Shown in pieces: positions 50,329 to 56,849 of a stretch of DNA of 56,849 nt. The number at the start of each line of letters is the position of its first letter. The stretch's first letter is position 1. The notes under the pieces are model-generated. The model was not told the DNA's origin and searched no databases. It saw nothing but the letters and a program-made list of their open reading frames with translations. Source of the stretch: UBA60 sp964587885 (GTDB taxonomy: Archaea > Thermoplasmatota > Poseidoniia > Poseidoniales > Poseidoniaceae); contig CAZPME010000013.1 of assembly GCA_964587885.1 (NCBI GenBank), positions 1 to 56,849 of the forward strand. The letters are read 5' to 3'. The position numbers and the translations under genes were made by a program.

Positions 50329-51609
50329 TTAGGTGTTTGGATGATCTAAGTTAATGCGAGACAAAGGTGCAGCGAGGTGTCGGCGGAAAGCAGGACTAGG
50401 CTCATACCATTTCCCTAAGTCAAAGCCTAATGGTTTCGATAATTCATTGGATCTCGTTACTTGGGTCCTTGCACCGCAAGTAGGACATCTGACTCCTTGA
50501 TTATCGCCCATAGATTTCATCCGCTTACCACAATCGCAGAGTGGCCTCAATAAGCGATTGTTTGCAATTTTTATTACCCGCAACTTCTCAAGATGGATTG
50601 AGCCATCTGGAGATTGTAAACCAGTATATTCAATTTGATCTCCTTCGACTAAAGATTGAACTGTACGATTAATTGGACCACTTTGGGCAAAGGCGACGAT
50701 TTTCTGCTCATCAATTCCAGTGAATGACGAGTGGCCTTGTTGACGAATATCTACAGAGTCGGTCAATGTAGTTACCATCACCTTCTCAATGTGATCATCA
50801 GTAGCTTGATTGGTGCGCCATACTTGAATGCCTGAAATTGGTTCGCAATCATCTCCTGTAGTAAGCCATTCAGCCGCCTCCTTTGCTGCATGGGCAAATT
50901 CTGCACGAATTCCAAAAAGTACTGGGCAAGGGGTTTGTGGTGCGATAATACTACGGCTAGCAGTGGGATCTCGATTTAGAAAAGTCTCAGGAAATTTTGA
51001 GTCCAGTTGAGCGCACATAGACTGAGAAATCTGCCTCTCTTTGCCAATATTTCGAACTTCACGAAAAGCAAAGGCTACCCACGTAAGGTCAACTTCTCCA
51101 AGCCAAGCACTAGCCCCAAGTGCTCCAAAGCGACCATGACCTAAATTGCTATGCCAAATTGTAGCACCTAGAGGTATAAATTCCATGCAATCATCAAGGC
51201 TAACTTCGCTACGTACACACCGCCAATACCACTCTTCGTTTGGCCTTGTATCTGTCCAAATCATCGCAGGTGATGCTGCATATTGAGGTCTCTCATTATG
51301 AGAACTGGTGCTCAAACCACCATATTTCTTGACCGATACGAGAATTAATGATTCCCATAATTCGTTTAGTCTTGAGATTAAATCTTCATTGATTTTCTTA
51401 GTTGAGCACTTAATTTCAACCGCTACTGCAGCATTTCCCCTCGTTCGACGACTAGCAAATGGCCACAAACGAATTAGTTGAGGTGGGTTACAAATACTCC
51501 AACCTCTTGATTCACTTTCCGAGGATAAAATTGCGATTATTTGATTCATGGCATGTGTTGTGCACCCACCATCGAGTCCATCGGTATCATCAAGACCGAG
51601 CCAACCCAC
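50329..51609 (-). CDS. tiaS: tRNA(Ile2) 2-agmatinylcytidine synthetase
   Basis: 426 residues from GTG. Makes agmatidine at position 34 of the CAU-anticodon tRNA-Ile so that it reads AUA; found in archaea. N-terminal kinase-like GLDDTDGLDGGCTTHA, WPFASRRTRGNAAVAVE, an OB-like region and a C-terminal zinc ribbon CDCGKRM...CPTCGARTQ. The phosphate-binding DDTD motif is intact. Nine nt after the GmhB-like stop, so co-transcribed with the sugar genes. Confidence 0.93.
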   Translation of the reverse strand: MGWLGLDDTDGLDGGCTTHAMNQIIAILSSESESRGWSICNPPQLIRLWPFASRRTRGNAAVAVEIKCSTKKINEDLISRLNELWESLILVSVKKYGGLSTSSHNERPQYAASPAMIWTDTRPNEEWYWRCVRSEVSLDDCMEFIPLGATIWHSNLGHGRFGALGASAWLGEVDLTWVAFAFREVRNIGKERQISQSMCAQLDSKFPETFLNRDPTASRSIIAPQTPCPVLFGIRAEFAHAAKEAAEWLTTGDDCEPISGIQVWRTNQATDDHIEKVMVTTLTDSVDIRQQGHSSFTGIDEQKIVAFAQSGPINRTVQSLVEGDQIEYTGLQSPDGSIHLEKLRVIKIANNRLLRPLCDCGKRMKSMGDNQGVRCPTCGARTQVTRSNELSKPLGFDLGKWYEPSPAFRRHLAAPLSRINLDHPNT

Positions 51610-51618
51610 ACCAATTCC

Positions 51619-52275
51619 TCAAAAACTATCGCCGCGGTCATCAATATCGATAATCCTGTCAACTACACTACTCAATCCAACTTTTTCGTCAACATGGAAC
51701 ATTCTGACTCCGTGAGCAAGTCCAGCGCCGATATCTGCTGGGCGGTCGCCAACCATACAACTCCTTTTACCTTCTACGAAAATGTTAGAATCATATCCGT
51801 CAGCCAATTGAATGTTTAATGGTGGCTCACCGCGCGAACTAATGTCAATAATTTGCCGGCCAACCTCAAGCATTCCAGGGCGTGGTTTTCGAATATACGA
51901 GTGCGACCATGGTGTGTATGGAGAATACAAAATTAGATCTAAATGAGCATCTTCGTCTTCTACATACAGTCGTTCTTGCAATGCTGAGTGGATTTCCGCA
52001 AGCCTAGCATCATCCCATAATCCGCGTCCAATTGGCGACTGATTTGTAACTACACAGACTCGGAATCCAGCACGGCGTAATGACCCAACGGCATTTCCAA
52101 CACCAGCCAATACCTTCAATTCCGAAACCGAATTGACGTAGTCCGATTTACCGACATTGAGAACACCGTCACGGTCTAAATATGCTATACTACCATCCCA
52201 TTTTTGTTGATTGGGAAGAGGAATTAATTCAAGCATTTCGTTGATATCAGCCCCGTGGCGTCCGGGCAAATCCAT
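51619..52275 (-). CDS. HAD-IIIA phosphatase, GmhB/HisB-N-like
   Basis: 218 residues. HAD motif I YLDRDGVLN (nucleophile Asp33, acid Asp35), motif II VVTNQSPIGRG, lysine KPRPGMLE and motif IV VGDRPADIGAG. This matches heptose 1,7-bisphosphate or histidinol-phosphate phosphatases. The zinc-binding Cys/His cluster of bacterial GmhB (C-H...C-C before RKP) is absent here (SPYTPWSHSYIRKP). Adjacent to a GmhA-like isomerase, which favours a sugar-phosphate role. Operon with GmhA-like upstream and tiaS downstream, 9-nt gaps. Confidence 0.82.
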   Translation of the reverse strand: MDLPGRHGADINEMLELIPLPNQQKWDGSIAYLDRDGVLNVGKSDYVNSVSELKVLAGVGNAVGSLRRAGFRVCVVTNQSPIGRGLWDDARLAEIHSALQERLYVEDEDAHLDLILYSPYTPWSHSYIRKPRPGMLEVGRQIIDISSRGEPPLNIQLADGYDSNIFVEGKRSCMVGDRPADIGAGLAHGVRMFHVDEKVGLSSVVDRIIDIDDRGDSF

Positions 52276-52284
52276 TATTCCACC

Positions 52285-52884
52285 TCAGCAACTACCAGCT
52301 AATCCACGTTTAGCCTTGATTGATTCTTTAACAATATGATTTACAACTAATTGAATGTCTTCAATTCTCTCCATTGATTCGGTATTTGCTACAATAGCAA
52401 TATCAGCCATTTTCGCCAATTTTCCACCAGCCATACCACGGTAATTGCCAGTTATTGCAACAGTTTTACAGCCAAATTCTTTCGCGTATTCTATCCCGTT
52501 CAGTACATTCATAGAATTACCTGATCCCGAATATCCAACGACGAGGTCTCCCGGCCGTAGAAAGGTCTTCAATTGACCTTTGAAGATGTTTTCATAATCG
52601 GTATCATTGGCCCATGCAGTTAATCCAGAAACATTGTCGACATGGCATAGAGTAGGTAAAGTGAGTTCCTTCGACCAATCGCCTGCTGAATGGCTAGGAG
52701 TTCCGGCACTTCCGCCATTACCGATGAAATGAACAGTTCCACCGTTATCCATGACCGCCTCTACTGCATCAGCAAAATCTGCAATGTGAGAATGTTCAAG
52801 AGAATGCAGTGCTGCAACCAAATCCGTAGTATAATCATCCATAAATTTGGGGAAATCATTACCGCTTGTCATTGGCCTCTCCAT
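52285..52884 (-). CDS. SIS-domain phosphoheptose isomerase-like protein
   Basis: 199 residues. SIS fold with FIGNGGSAGTPSHSAGDWSKEL, YSGSGNSMNVLNGIEYAKEFG and VAITGNYRGMAGGKLAKMAD, the GmhA layout (isomerisation of sedoheptulose 7-phosphate). The downstream GmhB-like phosphatase and the transketolase/transaldolase genes at 18.9-21.3 kb could supply or use sedoheptulose 7-phosphate. ATG 52884 is leaderless with the shared TATA box at 52906; ATG 52872 is an alternative. Confidence 0.85.
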   Translation of the reverse strand: MERPMTSGNDFPKFMDDYTTDLVAALHSLEHSHIADFADAVEAVMDNGGTVHFIGNGGSAGTPSHSAGDWSKELTLPTLCHVDNVSGLTAWANDTDYENIFKGQLKTFLRPGDLVVGYSGSGNSMNVLNGIEYAKEFGCKTVAITGNYRGMAGGKLAKMADIAIVANTESMERIEDIQLVVNHIVKESIKAKRGLAGSC

Positions 52885-52887
52885 TAA

Positions 52888-52902
52888 CTGCCTTTGAGGC
52901 AG
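52888..52902. promoter_or_regulatory. Perfect inverted repeat at the gmhA/archaeosortase promoter
   Basis: CTGCC-TTTGA-GGCAG lies between the shared TATA box and the gmhA-like ATG. A bound regulator would block initiation of the leftward transcript. Confidence 0.45.
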
Positions 52903-52903
52903 A

Positions 52904-52913
52904 CCTTATACAG
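52904..52913. promoter_or_regulatory. Bidirectional TATA box for gmhA-like and archaeosortase genes
   Basis: CCTTATACAG reads TTATAC rightward and GTATAA leftward. It is 33 nt before ATG 52939 and 27 nt from ATG 52884, fitting near-leaderless starts on both sides. Confidence 0.5.
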
Positions 52914-52938
52914 GTTCTCCTTCAACGGCTGAATAATC

Positions 52939-53868
52939 ATGACTACTTTGCCCGAGCCTCATTCTGCCCTCATTTTTTTGGGGCTTCTATTTCTCGGCAT
53001 CGGATTTCATGGTCGTAAACTCGCAATTAGTAGCAGAAGTTCGGCATTAGGGTGGATCTTGTTTTGTGCATTTTTCTTTCTCACCACGCCATATTATGTT
53101 GAAATTTCCGACCCAGTTCTAGTCGTAATGTGTGCAGCAAGCCTGCCGATTGGGATTGCCTTAGCGATATGGGAAGTAAAGTCATCTGGGGCTACTCCAG
53201 ACCACCTTAGTTGGTTACGAGGGGCTGTTTTTTGGGCAGGATTACCGTACATGCTGGTCGATAAGGTTCCATGGATGAACGTGTTGGCGATTTGGTTTGT
53301 TGCTTGGCAAACATCACTCTATTTGCGTTGGACTGGTTCAGGCGACATACATCTTGGTGAAACATACGTCCACATGGAGGGCCAAGCACCCGTGCGTTGG
53401 CAAGACTGGGGGGGTAATCGTTGGTTCATGGAAAGTGGTGGTGCCGAACACGCATTTTACACCGACTTAGTAACCTCAACAGGTGAGCCGATTGGCATTC
53501 ATTTCATCCTATCATGCACCGCCCTGCAATCAATGATAATCTTTGTTGGTGCAATAGTGGCACTACAATCTGCACCTTGGCAACGTCGAGCAAGGGCATT
53601 ATTGATTTCTGTTCCATTAATCCATATTTTGAATGTTTTTCGCAATGCTGGATTGGTATGGTTACACACCAATTACGATGGGTGGACATGGTTGAGCATG
53701 AACATGTTTCACTTTGGTCATTCATATGCAGCAAAGGTTGGTTCTCTTGCCGCGATGTTTATGATGGCGTTGGTGCTATTCGAATTACTTCCACAAATGC
53801 ATAGGCATATTATTGAACTAATGGCCAAAGTTTATCCTTTCAAAAATCAAACTTTACGCCAATCTTGA
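52939..53868 (+). CDS. Archaeosortase/exosortase family membrane protease
   Basis: 309 residues, about eight TM segments. Catalytic triad of the family: Cys193 in LSCTALQSM, Arg235 in NVFRNAGLV, and a His at 258/261 in MFHFGHSYAAK. ArtA-type enzymes cleave C-terminal sorting tags (e.g. PGF-CTERM) and attach surface proteins to lipid. No sorting-tag protein is obvious in the window; the neighbouring giant protein has a TM helix followed by a long tail, not such a tag. Last 22 bp overlap the convergent gene. Confidence 0.85.
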   Translation: MTTLPEPHSALIFLGLLFLGIGFHGRKLAISSRSSALGWILFCAFFFLTTPYYVEISDPVLVVMCAASLPIGIALAIWEVKSSGATPDHLSWLRGAVFWAGLPYMLVDKVPWMNVLAIWFVAWQTSLYLRWTGSGDIHLGETYVHMEGQAPVRWQDWGGNRWFMESGGAEHAFYTDLVTSTGEPIGIHFILSCTALQSMIIFVGAIVALQSAPWQRRARALLISVPLIHILNVFRNAGLVWLHTNYDGWTWLSMNMFHFGHSYAAKVGSLAAMFMMALVLFELLPQMHRHIIELMAKVYPFKNQTLRQS

Positions 53869-56849
53869 CCCATCTCATCACGAGTCCAATTTTTCCCGGA
53901 GCCGGAAGGCCATTCCAATACTTCCGAACCATTATCATCAAGAGAGCCCATTAGACCAGAATCAGGTGTCTGAATAGTCTCGCCGTTCATCTCCCCAACC
54001 AAATCATCAAGGTCAGCATTTGACATCGGGGCAACTCCAACACTTCCTACTTCAACAGTTGATGACGTAGTCATCACAGATTCTGCGGTAAAACCTAGAT
54101 CCCCGACCGTAACGGATTCAGAAATATCTGGAGTATCTGGTGAATTATCTATTGGCGCCAATTCCTTCTCCCCAACCTCAGCCATCGCCAAATTCGCAGT
54201 GGTAATGTTGCTGATTTCGGCATTCACTGATGGATTAAATTCAGGCTTTCCACCACGTAACATCAGTAAAATAATTGGTACCAGTATTAGTAGAAGTAAG
54301 GCAAAACCACCTGCAGCAGCATAAGCTAAGTCATTATTTACGCTGGCAAACGCATCGCTATTATCACCGATTCCATCACCATCACTATCCTTTTGTTCAC
54401 TAGAATCATCAGGAAATGCATCTTCATCATTATCGACACCATCGCCATCACGGTCATAAGAATCCCACGTAGTCTCACATGAATTCTGCATGTTTCGATA
54501 TTCGGTTGAATCTAGAAAACCATCGGAATTGCTGTCAAATTTATCAAAAGAAAATTCGTTAAACCAAGGGTATTTGGCGAAATTTTCCTCACTCACGCGA
54601 AAATCATCATCCATTAATTGGAAGCGTGCCAATTCCAATTCATCATTACATGAACAGACCATGTTCTCTATATCACCCATTTGAAGGGACTTGTCACTAT
54701 TACGATCGACATCGCTAAAACTCACAGGATTATTCACAGAAGTCGAATAAGTAAGAAGCCATTCATCCTCACTGACCTCGCCATTACTATCACGGTCCAG
54801 TTGTCGCATTACCTGCTCGGTCAAATCAGAGCACAATTCCCAAATCGGATCAGCATCATCTGGATTTTTTTGGTCATCATCCAGCGGCACCTTAACTTGG
54901 ATAGTGATTCCTCTAACGAAACTACTAGCAGAAACATCGATTAAGTATTCTTCAGATCTAGGCTTGCTAATAACAATCTGTCTATCGATTTCACCATTTT
55001 CTTCTTCAATATCTAAGGACCAATATTCTCCTTCAAGGTCCCATACCTCTAGGAAAATATTAGCATCCCGACCTCCAGGTCCACCACCGCGTTGGGATGT
55101 AATTTCAACTGTGATTTTACGGAAATCGGGTTGTGACTTGAAGAAAAATTGCAAAGTATCATCTTCATTTATTTGCAAGTTATTCACAGGTGTATTGGCA
55201 TATAATTCTACTCGATTTGGCTCAACTACCCAATTCTGTCCATCCTCAAATGTTGCGGTAATGAATACTGCACGGAACAAATCTTCTCCTTCAAGCATTA
55301 TGTACCATTTACCAGATGAAGGATTATCAACGGTTACACTGTCCCAAACACCCCAAGTTCCTTGACTCGAATCGTCATTATTTGCAACCGAAGCAAACTC
55401 CTCGTGGCGCATGAAAATATCAGCATCGCCCCACTCGCCCTCGATTGAGACAGTTAGAAACGGTGTATCTTCGGGTACTGAGATGAAAAAGTGGTATTCG
55501 CCAATATCCTCTGTGCTATCCCAAGGTCCATTCTCCTTGCCCTCAAATAACTCAATCGCAGATTCGGGTTCAGTATTTTCGGGAGGATATTCATAATCAG
55601 CCCGTAGCACAACATCTTCAAAGTCGCTGCTTGCATAAAGGACGATGAACCAAACACCTGCTTGGACATTCAAATATCGAATTACCTCGTTATTATCTCC
55701 ACTCAATGAGTATCTAGTATGTTTTCCTTCTTCCATACCATTTGTTCCGCCAATTGCAGGAAAATCACTGATGTCGTCACCATCGCCATCAAATTTCCAT
55801 AACTCTCCAATTAATGGCGCCTCCTCATATTGAGCAATCATATCGGCATCTCCAATACCATCCCAACTTGAAAATTTCAAAGCGTGTAGTTCTTCTTCCA
55901 ACTCAGTGTAAAAATACAGTGCTTCACCCTCGTTTGCGGAAAGGTCTGTAACAGCAATTCCATTGTGTAATTCCGTCATTTCAGAGATATCTGGTGGCGG
56001 CAAAGCCTCAAACCAATCTGCTCTGATACGATAATTTTCGGCACCCCTATTAGCAAAAAGTAAGATGTAATAGCGGCCAGAATCAGGATTGGGCTCAGTC
56101 CAACTGGCCCAGTTTTGAAAACCCCATCCCTCGTAATCAAATTCTTCTTCTGTTGGAATCCATTCATGGCTAATGAAAATCGAGGGATTAGAACCTCTGC
56201 CGCCTTCAGCGGTAATTGAAACATAGGTGACGAAATCTGGTAAGTCAACATAGAATAGCATCATTTCATCTTCTTCGATATTGAGGTGGTCAAGTTCCTG
56301 GCCATTCTTCAATTTGATAGCAGTAGTAACAATACTTCCATCGGGATTAAGCCAGTATGGTTCTCCATGTAATAATCCACTACGGTTACTGGCGATGCTA
56401 TCCCATGTCCATTCACCATGACCCTCGTTGAAATTCCATTCGCTTGATATAGTAACATTACCCAATGAATAATTGTAAATATTTGTCGCAGAAGATGAAA
56501 TCACAATATCCTCAATAATGCCGGTGAAGTAGTATCCATCGTATCCCATCCCATGACGGCCGATGACTAATTGATTGCAGTCATAGGGGTCGGAAATACA
56601 TTCATTGGACCCAAAGTCACCTTGGGGAATTACTGCCCCCGTTTCAAGTGCTAATTCGGTTTGATTTCCGACCGTTAATTCGACCGAGCCATTGGCAATA
56701 ACAGACAACGCAACGAAATTCCAGTGCTCAGGAACGATGGATAAATTGGTGGTTTTAGGGTGGTCGGCAATTGAATAGCCACTTGAATACGCCAATTTGC
56801 CATCAACTATTTCCATTCCCCAGCCATGGTCACCCTTCATAACAATAGT
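53847..56849 (-). CDS. Giant surface protein with LamG-like, PPC-like and EF-hand/TSP3 repeats (5' end missing)
   Basis: Open at the right edge, at least 1000 residues. A LamG/concanavalin-like region (HWNFVALSVIANGSVELTV; GIIEDIVIS) comes first, then three or four beta-sandwich pre-peptidase-C-like repeats (each ending GKWYIMLEGED or RYYILLFANRG type). EF-hand loops follow (DRDSNGEVSEDEW; DSNSDGFLDSTEY) with a TSP3-like Asp-rich run (DRDGDGVDNDEDAFPDD). A TM helix (GGFALLLLILVPIILLML) then RGGK, and a ~130-residue acidic cytoplasmic tail. Ca2+-dependent adhesion or substrate binding is plausible; no catalytic domain is visible. Overlaps archaeosortase by 22 bp. Confidence 0.82.
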   Translation of the reverse strand, partial: TIVMKGDHGWGMEIVDGKLAYSSGYSIADHPKTTNLSIVPEHWNFVALSVIANGSVELTVGNQTELALETGAVIPQGDFGSNECISDPYDCNQLVIGRHGMGYDGYYFTGIIEDIVISSSATNIYNYSLGNVTISSEWNFNEGHGEWTWDSIASNRSGLLHGEPYWLNPDGSIVTTAIKLKNGQELDHLNIEEDEMMLFYVDLPDFVTYVSITAEGGRGSNPSIFISHEWIPTEEEFDYEGWGFQNWASWTEPNPDSGRYYILLFANRGAENYRIRADWFEALPPPDISEMTELHNGIAVTDLSANEGEALYFYTELEEELHALKFSSWDGIGDADMIAQYEEAPLIGELWKFDGDGDDISDFPAIGGTNGMEEGKHTRYSLSGDNNEVIRYLNVQAGVWFIVLYASSDFEDVVLRADYEYPPENTEPESAIELFEGKENGPWDSTEDIGEYHFFISVPEDTPFLTVSIEGEWGDADIFMRHEEFASVANNDDSSQGTWGVWDSVTVDNPSSGKWYIMLEGEDLFRAVFITATFEDGQNWVVEPNRVELYANTPVNNLQINEDDTLQFFFKSQPDFRKITVEITSQRGGGPGGRDANIFLEVWDLEGEYWSLDIEEENGEIDRQIVISKPRSEEYLIDVSASSFVRGITIQVKVPLDDDQKNPDDADPIWELCSDLTEQVMRQLDRDSNGEVSEDEWLLTYSTSVNNPVSFSDVDRNSDKSLQMGDIENMVCSCNDELELARFQLMDDDFRVSEENFAKYPWFNEFSFDKFDSNSDGFLDSTEYRNMQNSCETTWDSYDRDGDGVDNDEDAFPDDSSEQKDSDGDGIGDNSDAFASVNNDLAYAAAGGFALLLLILVPIILLMLRGGKPEFNPSVNAEISNITTANLAMAEVGEKELAPIDNSPDTPDISESVTVGDLGFTAESVMTTSSTVEVGSVGVAPMSNADLDDLVGEMNGETIQTPDSGLMGSLDDNGSEVLEWPSGSGKNWTRDEMGQDWRKV

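Noticed and set aside
1..56849. CRISPR, transposon, integrase or prophage signals
   Set aside because: No regularly spaced direct repeats, no transposase or integrase motifs, and no terminal repeats were seen by eye.

Overview
The window reads as a contiguous piece of a planktonic archaeal chromosome. It carries a PAN-type proteasome ATPase with its HbYX tail, proteasome alpha, an exosome operon (SBDS, Rrp4, Rrp41, Rrp42), eL43, uS7, uS12, aEF-2, the PriS primase subunit, TiaS, Pcc1, isopentenyl phosphate kinase and an archaeosortase. This archaeal core is combined with bacterial- or eukaryote-like acquisitions: futalosine menaquinone genes, an OPT transporter, a SERCA-like P-type ATPase, type I IPP isomerase, an acyl-desaturase fold and a MamK-like actin. 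Together with the moderately AT-rich composition and the acidic, Asp-rich surface proteins, this suggests a Marine Group II (Poseidoniia, Thermoplasmatota) euryarchaeon. That placement is inference from gene content; I ran no phylogeny. I found no tRNA, rRNA, CRISPR array, IS element or prophage. No stretch longer than about 140 bases lacks a gene.

Layout: 1-4.2 kb holds the PAN C-terminus, MetRS and a CNNM/CBS membrane protein. 4.2-9.1 kb is a minus-strand run: two unknown proteins, PriS, a LIM-like mini-protein, a half-length deoxyhypusine-hydroxylase-like protein and MqnD. 9.2-13.6 kb has a secreted beta-propeller protein facing MqnA and MqnE. 13.6-25.4 kb has the P-type ATPase, OPT transporter, split transketolase plus transaldolase, ProRS, CoaBC and a zinc-ribbon membrane protein. 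25.4-32.6 kb has a MamK-like actin, a TerB-like zinc protein, thiolase, Tpt1/KptA, isopentenyl phosphate kinase and a fused IPP isomerase-GGPP synthase. 32.6-37.3 kb is a str-type cluster (uS12, uS7, aEF-2) interrupted by a desaturase. 37.4-42 kb has a UbiD-family decarboxylase and helical-repeat proteins. 40.8-46.4 kb is the DHH-prefoldin-Pcc1-eL43-exosome-SBDS-PsmA superoperon. 46.5-56.8 kb has Dph6, PurB, small membrane proteins, a P-loop-degenerate RecA-like protein, TiaS, a heptose-type GmhB/GmhA pair, archaeosortase and a giant truncated surface protein.

Functional themes. Isoprenoid lipid synthesis is represented by isopentenyl phosphate kinase, IDI-GGPPS and a UbiD protein that fits the archaeal anhydromevalonate-phosphate route. 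Three futalosine genes (mqnD, mqnA, mqnE) indicate menaquinone. Modification of the translation apparatus is unusually dense: diphthamide (Dph6 and its target aEF-2), possible hypusine (DOHH-like), t6A (Pcc1), agmatidine (TiaS) and tRNA 2'-phosphate removal (Tpt1). Surface biology is represented by archaeosortase, a heptose-type sugar pair and two large ectodomain proteins.

The most interesting leads are the single-lobed DOHH-like protein, the IDI-GGPPS fusion, the MamK-like filament protein, the desaturase inside the str cluster, a GC-rich foldable intergenic region near 24.7 kb, and the repeated 4-bp tail-to-tail overlap of convergent genes in which the two stop codons interlock.
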